NCBI RefSeq assembly: GCF_000315015.1
Contig: NZ_BAEP01000005.1
Span: 62,001 to 126,000 of the forward strand
Origin: Paraglaciecola mesophila KMM 241
GTDB taxonomy: Bacteria > Pseudomonadota > Gammaproteobacteria > Enterobacterales > Alteromonadaceae
DNA length: 64,000 bases
Direction of reading: 5' to 3'
The translations under genes and the position numbers were made by a program. Positions 43,210-52,427 of the stretch are shown here, in pieces; position 1 is the stretch's first letter; the number at the start of each line of letters is the position of its first letter. Below the pieces are notes generated by a model. The model was not told where the DNA came from. It saw only the letters and a list, made by a program, of their open reading frames with translations, and ran no database searches.

Positions 43210-44250
43210 TTGCAAACACAACCACTTGATATACAGCAGTTCATTTCGGATATGCCAAAAGCAGAACTGCACGTGCACCTTGAGGGCACACTAGAGCCTG
43301 AATTAAGTTTTGCCTTAGCCGTAAAGAACCATATTCCCCTGGAGTTTGAGACCCCAGAACAGCTCATCACCGCGTATGATTTCCACGACCTGCCTTCATT
43401 TCTAAAAATTTACTACGCCGGCATGAATGTACTGATAAAGGAAGAAGATTTTTACCAGCTTACTTGGGACTATTTAACCAAAGCAGCCAGCGAAAATATC
43501 GTCTACGCAGAGCTATTTTTTGATCCCCAAGCACATACATGCCGCGGGGTGAGTTTTGAAACCATCATTACAGGTATTCATAAAGCGCAGTTAGATGCAG
43601 AGCAAAAGCTTGGCATTAGAAGTCAGCTTATTATGTGCTTTTTGCGCGAGCTTAGTGCTGAGTCAGCAATGGAGCACCTTAAACTCGCTATGCCCTATCT
43701 TCCGTGGTTAGTCGGTGTGGGGCTAGATTCTAATGAGCGCGATAACCCACCAGCTAAGTTTGCCGAAGTGTTCGAACATGCCCGAGCGTTGGATCTAAAG
43801 TTAACGATGCATTGTGACGTAAATCAGCACAATACCCTGACACATATTAAGCAGTGTTTGGACGACATTCAGGTTGACCGTATCGACCACGGGGTAAATG
43901 CCCTACAAGATCCCGCTTTGCTTGAAAAGATTAAGCAAAAGCAACTAGGTTTAACCGTATGCCCTATCTCTAACCGGTTCGTGGTGCAATCATTAACCTC
44001 TAATGAGGTTCGCCAAATGCTTGAGCATGAATTGCTGGTCACCATTAATTCTGATGATCCTGCATACTTTCGCGCCTACCTAAATGAAAACTTTATCGAG
44101 CTGCAAAAAGAAGGGCAATTTAGCGCACAAGAGATGGTCACCTTAGTGGAAAATGCCTTCAAAGTTTCATGGTTAAAAGACACTGAAATCAGTCAGTACC
44201 TTTATCAGGTAAGCCAGTATGTAAAACAAGCTGAACACCAAGCCGCTTAG
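43210..44250 (+). CDS. Adenosine deaminase superfamily protein, likely adenine deaminase
   Basis: The metal ligands of the superfamily are visible: HVHLEGT, the zinc His in LTMHCD, VDRIDHGVN and INSDDPAYF. The motifs FFDPQAHTCRG, CFLRELS and GVGLDSNERDNPP resemble the adenine deaminase branch (PA0148/Aah1-like), so it probably converts adenine to hypoxanthine rather than acting on adenosine. I place the start at TTG 43210, 7-8 bases after AAAAGGA, because the in-frame ATG at 43189 has no Shine-Dalgarno and homologues begin close to DMPKAELH. It would then be 346 residues. Confidence 0.87.
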   Translation: MQTQPLDIQQFISDMPKAELHVHLEGTLEPELSFALAVKNHIPLEFETPEQLITAYDFHDLPSFLKIYYAGMNVLIKEEDFYQLTWDYLTKAASENIVYAELFFDPQAHTCRGVSFETIITGIHKAQLDAEQKLGIRSQLIMCFLRELSAESAMEHLKLAMPYLPWLVGVGLDSNERDNPPAKFAEVFEHARALDLKLTMHCDVNQHNTLTHIKQCLDDIQVDRIDHGVNALQDPALLEKIKQKQLGLTVCPISNRFVVQSLTSNEVRQMLEHELLVTINSDDPAYFRAYLNENFIELQKEGQFSAQEMVTLVENAFKVSWLKDTEISQYLYQVSQYVKQAEHQAA

Positions 44251-44322
44251 TAGGCGTTTTTATGACGCTAAGCACAGGTATAAGTGACATAGGTTAACGT
44301 TTATCAATGGTTATGATACACA

Positions 44323-44380
44323 TTTTGATTGTTATCCCTGCGCTGTAAAGCACACTGTGTAGGGATAACATCAATCAAAA
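44323..44380. repeat. Long inverted repeat before the alcohol dehydrogenase gene
   Basis: The left arm TTTTGATTGTTATCCCT (44323-44339) matches the right arm at 44361-44380 over 17 bp with one three-base bulge (ATG). The arms are 21 bases apart and the repeat ends 17 bases before the ATG of the next gene. A further GGATAACC copy overlaps the Shine-Dalgarno region. It could be an operator or a 5' UTR hairpin. Confidence 0.6.
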
Positions 44381-44397
44381 AATGAAAAGGATAACCC

Positions 44398-45399
44398 ATG
44401 ATAACTGCTTACGCTGCACATGAGCCCAAAGGTGAACTCAAGCCCTACGAATATGACCCGGGCGAACTAAGACCGAACGAAGTCGAACTTGACGTTATGT
44501 ATTGCGGCGTGTGTCATAGTGATTTAAGCGTCATTGATAACGAATGGGGGATCAGTCAATACCCAGCGGTAGGTGGACATGAAGTGGTGGGGAGAATTCG
44601 CCAAATCGGCGGTGCGGTAAAAGGCTTGAAAGTTGGCCAAGTTGCGGGCTTAGGCTGGCATGCTGGCTATTGCACTCACTGTCAGCAATGTGACACTGGG
44701 GATCACAATTTATGCGCCAAAGCACGACCGACTATCGTTGGTCATCACGGCGGATTTGCCGATAAAGTTCGTGCCCAAGAAACCGCTGTGGTGGTTATTC
44801 CTGATGGAATCGATCTCGCATCAGCGGGCCCACTATTTTGTGGCGGCATTACGGTTTTTAACCCCCTAAGCGAGTTTAATATCAAACCCACGGATAAGGT
44901 GGCGGTTATTGGTATCGGCGGCTTGGGTCACCTTGCCTTGCAGTTTTTGAACGCGTGGGGCTGTGAGGTCACCGCGTTTACCTCAAGTGAATCAAAGCAA
45001 AAAGAAGCGCTGTCATTAGGCGCTCACCACGTTATCAACTCCCGAGACAAAACCGACATCAAACAAGCCGCAGGGCAATTCGACCTTATTATTTCAACCG
45101 TGGCAGTCACACTGGATTGGGAAGCATATATAAGCACCCTAGCGCCTCGAGGACGACTGCATTTTGTTGGCGCAATCACTGAGCCATTAAACATAAGTGT
45201 TTTTTCACTGATGTCACAACAGCGTAGTGTGTCCAGCTCGCCCGTTGGCAGCCCGGCGACCATTGCAAAAATGCTCGAATTCGCCAAGCTGCATGACATT
45301 AAGCCCGTTATCGAAACCTACTCTTTCGATGAGATAAATCAGGCACTCGATCACCTGCGTACAGGGGATGTGAAATATCGCATTGTTTTAAAGCGCTAA
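44398..45399 (+). CDS. Zinc-dependent alcohol dehydrogenase (YahK/CAD-like)
   Basis: This 333-residue medium-chain dehydrogenase has the catalytic zinc motif CGVCHSDL with GGHEVVGR, and the structural zinc cluster CTHCQQCDTGDHNLC. The Rossmann motif GIGGLGHLALQF binds NAD(P). Related enzymes reduce a range of aldehydes with NADPH; the natural substrate is not known. AAGGA lies 8-9 bases before the ATG. A long inverted repeat just upstream suggests specific regulation. It is convergent with the cus-like operon. Confidence 0.92.
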   Translation: MITAYAAHEPKGELKPYEYDPGELRPNEVELDVMYCGVCHSDLSVIDNEWGISQYPAVGGHEVVGRIRQIGGAVKGLKVGQVAGLGWHAGYCTHCQQCDTGDHNLCAKARPTIVGHHGGFADKVRAQETAVVVIPDGIDLASAGPLFCGGITVFNPLSEFNIKPTDKVAVIGIGGLGHLALQFLNAWGCEVTAFTSSESKQKEALSLGAHHVINSRDKTDIKQAAGQFDLIISTVAVTLDWEAYISTLAPRGRLHFVGAITEPLNISVFSLMSQQRSVSSSPVGSPATIAKMLEFAKLHDIKPVIETYSFDEINQALDHLRTGDVKYRIVLKR

Positions 45400-45488
45400 G
45401 CGCTTGGCGATGCAGCATCGCGCCCTTAAGCTATCTGCCTAAGGGCACAACGTTAGGCCCCTCGATACTAAATCACTCGCCCATGCAG

Positions 45489-48400
45489 TTATTTATTAAG
45501 GTCGTGTTTGCGCCACAAGAAATACACGACCGGCACCACCAGTAAACTTAATATCAGCGCACTTGCCATGCCGCCCACCATGGGCGCAGCAATTCTACTC
45601 ATCACCTCAGATCCGGTGCCACTGGCATACATCACAGGGAGTAAACCAATCACTACCGTTGCCACTGTCATCATAACAGGGCGTACTCTTAATCCCGCTC
45701 CGTGCATAACACTCTCACGCAGAGCCGTTAAGGTTATATGCTTGGCATCGCGAGCTGCATTTATTTGTAACTGCGCATATGCCTGATTCAGATACACCAA
45801 CATAATGACGCCAATTTCAACCGCCACCCCGGCCAGCGCAATAAAACCAACGCCAACCGCCACAGACAGATTGTACCCCGCTAAATACAGTAGCCACACG
45901 CCACCTATCATCGCCAGTGGCAACGTACCTAAGATGATGGCAACCTCGGCAAAGCGCTTGAAATTAAGATATAACAGCAAAATGATGATCGCCAACGTCA
46001 GCGGTACGACATACTTTAGCTTGTCTTTTGCGCGCTCAATGTATTCGTATTGACCGGCCCAAGTGACGCTGTAGCCAGCAGGTAAGTCTAGCTTCTGTGC
46101 AAGTAATGCCTGACCGTTTTTTACATAGTGGCTGACGTCGATATCGTTGATATCGATAAATATCCAGCTATTAAGACGAGCATTCTCACTTTTGATTGCC
46201 CCTGGACCATAGTCGATATAAACCCGAGCAACCTCACCCAATGTTATGTGCTGCCCATCTGCTGTCACAATAGGCAGCAAGCTAATTTGCTCTGGTGAAT
46301 CTCGATAGGCCTCTGGGTAGCGAACATTGATAGGATAACGCGCTAAGCCTTCTACCGACTCACCTACATTGACGCCGCCTATCGCCATTGATACATACTG
46401 TTGTATAGCGCGGATACTCAAGCCATATCGGGCAGCGGCTTCTCTATCTATATCAAGCTTGATATAACGCCCTTCCACTGCCCGCTCGGCGTATACCGAT
46501 GCTGAGCCTTGCATAGGCGTTAACAACCGCTCTATGTCTTGCCCTATTCGTTGAATGACGTCTAAGTCATCACCGGCGACTTTGATGCCCACCGGGGTCT
46601 TAATACCGGTCGCCAGCATATCTATGCGAGTTTTAATCGGCATCACCCAAGCGTTTGTAATGCCTGGAAGCTGCAATGCGTCATCCAGAGCGTGGCGAAT
46701 ATCGTCCTTTGTCATGCCTTTGCGCCATTCACTTTTAGGTTTAAATTGAATAAAGGTTTCAATCATGGTCAGCGGCGCAGGGTCTGTCGCGGTATCGGCA
46801 CGGCCTATTTTACCAAACACGTTTTTTACCTCTGGCACGGTGCGTATGAGTTTGTCGGTTTGTTGTAATATTTCTCGCGCTTTGCCTATAGAAATACCGG
46901 TATACGTGCTGGGCATATACATCAAATCCCCTTCATCCAGGGGCGGCATAAATTCAGAGCCAATGTGTTTAAGCGGATAAAAACCAACAACCGTAATCAA
47001 ACCCGCTGTCACTAGGGTTGTTTTTGGATAGCCCAGAACGGTTTTTAATGCGGGCATGTACAAGGCAACTAAGCCGCGATTTATCGGGTTTCTGTGCTCG
47101 CTTATGACTGTTCCTCGTATGACATACCCCATAAGCACAGGCACCACACTAATAGCTAGGCCAGCCGAAGCTGCCATCGCGTAGGTTTTAGTAAATGCCA
47201 ACGGCGCAAACATTCGCCCTTCTTGTGCTTCAAGCATAAAAACCGGTAAAAAGCTGACGGTGATAATTAACAGACTGAAAAACAATGCGGGCCCGACTTC
47301 AGAAGCAGACTTGATCACAATCTCCCACCGATTGGCGTCTGTCAGTGGTGTGTCTTGCATATGTTTATGCATGTTCTCTATCATCACTATCGCCCCATCG
47401 GTCATCGCCCCTATAGCGATAGCAATCCCTCCAAGGGACATAATATTGGCGTTAATCCCTTGCCAATACATGATCACAAACGCCACGAGTATACCCAAGG
47501 GTAAACTGACAATTGCCACTAAAGATGAGCGCACATGAAATAAAAATAGCGCGCACACTAGGCCCACGATTAACAGCTCTTCTAGCAGCTTGGACCATAA
47601 ATGCGTGACAGCGCTGTTAATCAACTCTGAGCGGTCGTATACCGGCACCACCTCTACGCCTTCAGGTAAACCTTGCTTTAGCACCTCAAGTTTTGTTTTA
47701 AAGGCTTCAATGGTCTTTTGCGCATTTTCGCCAAAACGCATAACGGCGATACCGCCAACGACCTCCCCTTCACCGTTTAGCTCGGCAATGCCTCGGCGCA
47801 TCTGAGGGCCTAGCTCAATACTCGCCACATCGCGCAACAACACAGGTACTCCCTGCTTGTTAACACCAAGTGGAATGAGAGCAAGGTCGTCACGTTGTTG
47901 TACATAACCATTGGTTGAAACCAAATACTCAGCTTCGGCCATTTCAACCACTGACGCCCCAACTTCCTGGTTGCCTTGCTGTATCGCGGTTTGTATTAGG
48001 CTTAAGGGAATATTGTAAGCACGCAGTTTATTGGGGTCGACCACCACTTGATATTGTTTGATCATGCCGCCAATAGCAGCCACCTCGGAAATGCCCGGTA
48101 CGGTTTGCAATTCGAATTTTAAAAACCAATCCTGTAATGCCCGCAGCTCGCTTAAATCATGTTGCCCGCTTTCATCCTTAAGGGCATAAACATACACCCA
48201 GCCCACGCCTGTAGCATCAGGGCCCAATTGCGGTTTGGCTTGTGACGGTAAATTGGGGCTCACCTGAGACAAATATTCCAGTACCCGCGTTCGGGCCCAA
48301 TATGGGTCGGTATCGTCATTAAAAATGACGTATACATAAGAGTCGCCAAAAAATGAAAAGCCTCGAACGGTCGTTGCTCCAGGCACAGACAACATAGCCG

Positions 48401-48611
48401 TGGTGAGTGGATATGTTACTTGGTCTTCCACTACTTGCGGTGTTTGACCGGGGTAGCTGGTTTTGATGATGACCTGCACGTCAGATAAATCAGGGATCGC
48501 ATCCACAGGCGTATGCTTGAGACTAAAAAGCCCCATGCCAATCATCATCCCAGTTAACAACAACACCAATAGCCGATTGTTCACCGACCAGCGAATGACA
48601 TGGACAATCAT
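45489..48611 (-). CDS. cusA: Heavy-metal efflux RND transporter CusA/CzcA
   Basis: CusA is the inner-membrane proton-driven pump of a tripartite efflux system. The 1040-residue protein has the 12-TM RND layout with two periplasmic domains. Typical HME-RND motifs are present: DLSDVQVIIKTSYPGQ, GAMTDGAIVMIENMHKH (TM4 acidic residue) and ALAGVAVEIGVIM. Met residues in APLTMIET and TRIDMLATG are at positions that bind Cu/Ag in CusA-type pumps, as far as I recall. The ATG overlaps the CusB stop (ATGA). The copper versus zinc/cobalt preference is not proven by sequence alone. Confidence 0.93.
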   Translation of the reverse strand: MIVHVIRWSVNNRLLVLLLTGMMIGMGLFSLKHTPVDAIPDLSDVQVIIKTSYPGQTPQVVEDQVTYPLTTAMLSVPGATTVRGFSFFGDSYVYVIFNDDTDPYWARTRVLEYLSQVSPNLPSQAKPQLGPDATGVGWVYVYALKDESGQHDLSELRALQDWFLKFELQTVPGISEVAAIGGMIKQYQVVVDPNKLRAYNIPLSLIQTAIQQGNQEVGASVVEMAEAEYLVSTNGYVQQRDDLALIPLGVNKQGVPVLLRDVASIELGPQMRRGIAELNGEGEVVGGIAVMRFGENAQKTIEAFKTKLEVLKQGLPEGVEVVPVYDRSELINSAVTHLWSKLLEELLIVGLVCALFLFHVRSSLVAIVSLPLGILVAFVIMYWQGINANIMSLGGIAIAIGAMTDGAIVMIENMHKHMQDTPLTDANRWEIVIKSASEVGPALFFSLLIITVSFLPVFMLEAQEGRMFAPLAFTKTYAMAASAGLAISVVPVLMGYVIRGTVISEHRNPINRGLVALYMPALKTVLGYPKTTLVTAGLITVVGFYPLKHIGSEFMPPLDEGDLMYMPSTYTGISIGKAREILQQTDKLIRTVPEVKNVFGKIGRADTATDPAPLTMIETFIQFKPKSEWRKGMTKDDIRHALDDALQLPGITNAWVMPIKTRIDMLATGIKTPVGIKVAGDDLDVIQRIGQDIERLLTPMQGSASVYAERAVEGRYIKLDIDREAAARYGLSIRAIQQYVSMAIGGVNVGESVEGLARYPINVRYPEAYRDSPEQISLLPIVTADGQHITLGEVARVYIDYGPGAIKSENARLNSWIFIDINDIDVSHYVKNGQALLAQKLDLPAGYSVTWAGQYEYIERAKDKLKYVVPLTLAIIILLLYLNFKRFAEVAIILGTLPLAMIGGVWLLYLAGYNLSVAVGVGFIALAGVAVEIGVIMLVYLNQAYAQLQINAARDAKHITLTALRESVMHGAGLRVRPVMMTVATVVIGLLPVMYASGTGSEVMSRIAAPMVGGMASALILSLLVVPVVYFLWRKHDLNK

Positions 48612-50182
48612 GGTGTTTCCTCGTCGACTACACACAGCTTAGTGATTACAAAGTCACCGTCACGTATTTCGAAGGTAAATTGAATCGCCTTGGTTTCTTG
48701 CAGCCTGTTAATTTTTGCCTGCTCAAGCTCGCTACCTAGCACAAAGTCCATCGTCGCAGGCCCGCGGTTCCATTTTTCAATCCCGGCGCGACTGATATTT
48801 ACCTGTCTGGTAGTCACATCAACGCTATTAATCACACCGCGAACACTTGCTTGCTGAATATTCGGCTTGTTAGCACTGGAGTGGGTGTTCATATCAGGCA
48901 TGTCTTGCGTATCAGTCATGCCTTGCATGTTTTGTGCGCCGTGGTGCTCATAACGCTTAAAATCAGACGAAATACTGCTCTGTGAATCCAATAAAAACTG
49001 CGCTGAAACTACCACCTCGTCTCCCGCATGGATCCCGCTTTGTATCTCGATGAACTCTCTGTTCATGCGACCTAGATTGACTTCTATAGATTTAAAATAG
49101 CCATCGCCTAAGGCGAGCACCACGCGATCCTGAACACCCGTTCGAATAACGGCGTTGCGTGGTACGAGTACGACGGGCAGGCTTGGCTTTGCCTCGATAG
49201 TGACATTCGCAAACATATTCGGTTTTAGCAGGCGTTCGGAATTTTCGAAACGAAGACGTACACGCAAGGCCCGGGTTGTTTCGTCTAACGACGGATAAAT
49301 ATAATCCAATTTCCCTTGCCATTGTCGTCCTGGCAGGTACCCCACGCTCATCGTTACCCCAAGCCCTTCTTCAATTAAATCAACTTGATGCTCGAATACT
49401 TCAGCCTCTACCCAGACCTCTTCTAAACTGGCAATCGACATCAAGGTTGTACCCGGCTCCACATAAAACCCGTGGCGTATTTTAAGGTGTTCCAGCACCC
49501 CAGATTGAGGGGCGTAGAACGTCACGCTTTGCATTACTTCATTGCGACTATCAAGTTGTAGTAGTGCTTCTTTGGGCATATGTAACGACTGTAAACGCAG
49601 ACGCGCCGCTTTTATCAAAGCTGGGTTGTTACGTTTTTTCGCTAGCAAATACTCCTCTTGCGCACTGACCAACTGGGGTGAATAGATGCCGTAGACTTTT
49701 TGCCCCTTAGTAACAGATTCACCTGCGGTGCTGACATACAAAGCATCAACCCAACCTTCAACTCTTGGGTGCATATGCACAATCTTATCTTCGTTATAGC
49801 CCACATAACCCACGGTCTGAATAGTGTTTTCAAGGGGTGCAATGCGCGCAAAGTCAGTACGCACACCTAAATTGTTCACCACATTGGGTGACACTTTGAC
49901 CCTTCCTGCCTGCTCACTTTGCGAACTGCTATTGCCACTACCAGCACCAAAAAATGGGATAAGATCCATCCCCATGGGGGATTTACCAGGCTTGTCACGG
50001 CGGAAGTTTGCGTCCATTGGCGCCACCCAATACAAAGGCGTTTTTTTAGATTGCCTTTGCGCGGCATCACTTGAGTGACCCATATCGGTATTCGATTCTT
50101 GCTCGTTTAACTGTGTGTAAATAGCCAGGGCAATAACTGCACCGACAACAAACGAAATAGTCACATTGAAAAACGTTCTCAT
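48608..50182 (-). CDS. cusB: CusB-like periplasmic adaptor with heavy-metal domain and degenerate CusF-like domain
   Basis: The adaptor links CusA to the outer-membrane channel. One N-terminal TM or signal anchor (about 5-22) is followed by a heavy-metal binding motif at about 50-78 (YWVAPMDANF, SPMGMDLIP), then the barrel-sandwich and alpha-hairpin core (about 110-420). A Met/His-rich linker (about 415-440) leads to a CusF-like domain at about 446-516. In that domain the copper ligands His, Trp and first Met of CusF are Arg465, Arg473 and Ala476; only Met478 remains. It overlaps both neighbours by four bases (ATGA), so the operon is tightly coupled. Confidence 0.92.
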   Translation of the reverse strand: MRTFFNVTISFVVGAVIALAIYTQLNEQESNTDMGHSSDAAQRQSKKTPLYWVAPMDANFRRDKPGKSPMGMDLIPFFGAGSGNSSSQSEQAGRVKVSPNVVNNLGVRTDFARIAPLENTIQTVGYVGYNEDKIVHMHPRVEGWVDALYVSTAGESVTKGQKVYGIYSPQLVSAQEEYLLAKKRNNPALIKAARLRLQSLHMPKEALLQLDSRNEVMQSVTFYAPQSGVLEHLKIRHGFYVEPGTTLMSIASLEEVWVEAEVFEHQVDLIEEGLGVTMSVGYLPGRQWQGKLDYIYPSLDETTRALRVRLRFENSERLLKPNMFANVTIEAKPSLPVVLVPRNAVIRTGVQDRVVLALGDGYFKSIEVNLGRMNREFIEIQSGIHAGDEVVVSAQFLLDSQSSISSDFKRYEHHGAQNMQGMTDTQDMPDMNTHSSANKPNIQQASVRGVINSVDVTTRQVNISRAGIEKWNRGPATMDFVLGSELEQAKINRLQETKAIQFTFEIRDGDFVITKLCVVDEETP

Positions 50183-51639
50183 GGGCGATTTTCCTGATAA
50201 GGAGAAGACAGCAATGACTGTCTAGGTAGAAAATAGTTAATTTTAGCGCGCACTTTTTGCTGTTTTACCACTAAGGCAAGACGTTCAAACTCCGCCTCGT
50301 TGCGTGTGATCAATACCTCTGATGCCTGTGCTAAGCTGCCGTAGTCGTGACTTAAATTCGCAACACTTATCTCTTTTTGCTCAGCAATGTTCGGCAGAAT
50401 AACCTCCTCATAATGGGCTACGCGCTTTTGGTATTGGCGGTATTGCACAGCTAAGTCATTTAATTGCCCCACCATTTCACGCATGACCAAGCGATACTCT
50501 GTTCGCAAGGCTTCTTTTTGATGATGTGCAGCAGCCAAAGCGTTATCTTGTTTAGTACGAGAAAAAAGCGGCATGTCCATACTTACACTCACTGACCAGA
50601 AGTCAGCGCGACTTTGATTAAAAGCATCGTCTTGTCGATAGGCGTAACCGATATTTACGCCCCACAAAGGATCATATTGTGCTGCAGCTAACTTAACGCC
50701 TCCTTCGCTAGCGCTAATAGATTGCAGTGCTGCTTTAGCTCGGGGGTGTTGTGATACAAGCGGCTGTAATGTGTTCAGCGTCGCTTGTTCGCTTATGGGC
50801 TCTTGTTCAACGAAGCTAGGCACAGCAGCAAATAATGGCAGGTGCTGTTTAGCAGTCTCATCTAAATGGCAGGCTCGTAACTGCAACGACGGCCGCACTT
50901 CGTCATGGGCAATAGTGGGTTTGTCATCATATCCGTCTTGCGGAGCTAACCATTGGCACAACTTGGCTTGAGTTGAACGTTTGCTGGTATTGATTTCAAC
51001 AATTCTGTCGTCCACTTTGGCTAAGTCTAGTTGTGCCACCAGCACGTCATTTTGGGTGGTTCTGTTGCGGCTATTGCCAAACGTGGTCGCGTAATTCGCT
51101 TGACTAATATCAATCAGCTGCTGCAACGTCTCTCGCAGCTGCAAAGCGAGTGCAATCTCTTGATTTGCTCGATATAAGCTTAACCATAACAAAGTCACAG
51201 TTAACGCGACTTGCTTCAAACGATCGTCACGCAGAAAAGGTTGAACAGCAGCAAGTTGCTGGAACCGCTGGCGGGTAATACGGCGACTTTGACCTCGGGT
51301 GAATGATTGCTTCACCGCCACTTTAAACTGGGTCATGGGCTCTTGGCCTAGCGCAAAGCCATCGCTAGGTACGTTCAATAAACCAAATGACAATTCAGGA
51401 TTAGGTAAAGAATCACTGGCCTCCCCTTGGGCGCGCAGCGCATATTCTTTTTGTTGGCTACCGTCTAACCATGGGTCTTGCTGCTGGGCTTGTAAAATGG
51501 CTTGGGATAAGGACATTCCCCAACTTAAGGGGGATGTAAACACTAGGGGTAATAGCAAGCAAACCCTAAGCAGCACTTTGTTTTTGACTTGACCCAATAC
51601 CTTGAAACGTAGAGGGTGCACTAAAATAGTCAACGTCAT
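50179..51639 (-). CDS. TolC/CusC-type outer-membrane channel protein
   Basis: This is the outer-membrane factor of the metal efflux system. It is about 486 residues with a long N-terminus before the hydrophobic signal segment (about 24-41, LLRVCLLLPLVFTSPLSWG from the ATG at 51639). Two long helical repeats follow, with MSLSQAILQAQQQDPWLDGS and the second NIGYAYRQDDAFNQSR. The true start may be further downstream than 51639. Its stop overlaps the cusB ATG. It is preceded by a Cys/Met-rich small gene, 206 bases upstream. Confidence 0.9.
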   Translation of the reverse strand: MTLTILVHPLRFKVLGQVKNKVLLRVCLLLPLVFTSPLSWGMSLSQAILQAQQQDPWLDGSQQKEYALRAQGEASDSLPNPELSFGLLNVPSDGFALGQEPMTQFKVAVKQSFTRGQSRRITRQRFQQLAAVQPFLRDDRLKQVALTVTLLWLSLYRANQEIALALQLRETLQQLIDISQANYATTFGNSRNRTTQNDVLVAQLDLAKVDDRIVEINTSKRSTQAKLCQWLAPQDGYDDKPTIAHDEVRPSLQLRACHLDETAKQHLPLFAAVPSFVEQEPISEQATLNTLQPLVSQHPRAKAALQSISASEGGVKLAAAQYDPLWGVNIGYAYRQDDAFNQSRADFWSVSVSMDMPLFSRTKQDNALAAAHHQKEALRTEYRLVMREMVGQLNDLAVQYRQYQKRVAHYEEVILPNIAEQKEISVANLSHDYGSLAQASEVLITRNEAEFERLALVVKQQKVRAKINYFLPRQSLLSSPYQENRP

Positions 51640-51845
51640 GATGTGTCTCAACAAACATTTTCAAGCGATGCGATCCGAGCTCTTTATTCTGAGCTTTTAT
51701 TCTGAGCTTTTTACGCCGTGCATAGCACAGGGCTCAGAGTCAGTTTCACATCGCTTGCGTTATTTCGAAGAGAAAGAGTGAGTCATTCACCTCGCTTTCT
51801 CGATTAAAACAATACTTGAGCAAATTTAAGCCCAATTAGATTGTG

Positions 51846-52217
51846 TTAACCGCTTATAGGAGGGCGTTTTACTCTCGATTGGAAGGGGGTTGCGGTAGAG
51901 AACAAAACACTGATGATTTTGTCGTCTGAGCGAGAGAAGGACATATCAGTATTAGAGACAATCATCGCCCCTGCACCGCATGCGCCTTCGGGACAATAGC
52001 AAGAATCTGCAGTGTCTTCGTCGCAGCACGCCATTTGCATATCACTGGCCTGAGCGTGGTCATTGGTGGCGATGCCTGATTTGGCCATTTTATGCGTCAT
52101 CTGCATCAAACATGGCGTATCGTCATCACTTTGGGAAGCATTTAGCGTTTGATTTTGAGTATGCAAGCGCGTCATAGAAGCTTCTTCAGCGCCCATTTGC
52201 ATGGTGATACATGTCAT
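51846..52217 (-). CDS. Cys/Met/His-rich small metal-binding protein, cut off from its signal peptide
   Basis: The 123-residue frame is rich in Met, Cys, His and Asp, including CLMQMTHKM, DMQMACCDED and CYCPEGACGAG, and ends VKRPPISG. That fits a periplasmic copper or other soft-metal binding protein at the head of the cus-like operon. As it stands it has no signal peptide. In the same frame upstream (52289 to 52236) is a perfect signal-peptide opening, followed by TAG and six more codons joining this ATG. A GGGG run before the ATG could allow internal initiation. It may be a pseudogene or may need stop readthrough. Confidence 0.65.
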   Translation of the reverse strand: MTCITMQMGAEEASMTRLHTQNQTLNASQSDDDTPCLMQMTHKMAKSGIATNDHAQASDMQMACCDEDTADSCYCPEGACGAGAMIVSNTDMSFSRSDDKIISVLFSTATPFQSRVKRPPISG

Positions 52218-52289
52218 TCCATTTACCCCAAAAGACTACACTACAAGAAGCAACACAATCAAAAGGTAGGATGTAAATTTATGGCTCAT
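52218..52289 (-). pseudogene. Separated signal-peptide portion of the small metal-binding gene
   Basis: From ATG 52289 the frame reads MSHKFTSYLLIVLLLVV, then TAG (52238-52236), then SFGVNG and straight into the downstream Met of the Cys/Met-rich gene. The hydrophobic core and charged start are typical of a Sec signal peptide. A single CAG-to-TAG change would explain the break. The frame has no other stop. Confidence 0.65.
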
Positions 52290-52427
52290 GAAATACACAT
52301 ACTCGTTTAATGCTATAAAAATGAAGATTGCCCACCAAGACGCAAATGAACATCATCTAGGCCTAACAGGGCTAGTTTAGCCTTTGCTCCCTGTCATTTG
52401 CACGTAAAAAATGTGAAAGCGCTACTT

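Noticed and set aside
45423-45445. Hairpin CCCTTA...TAAGGG between the alcohol dehydrogenase gene and cusA
   Set aside because: The stem is only six bp and no T-run follows, so I do not call a terminator.
45489-51639. Assignment of the RND system to a multidrug pump
   Set aside because: The heavy-metal-binding N-terminal motif and CusF-like domain in the adaptor and HME motifs in the pump favour metal efflux.
51680-51715. Direct repeat of TTATTCTGAGCTT upstream of the TolC-type gene
   Set aside because: Only two copies, short and AT-rich; no sign that it is more than a local duplication.
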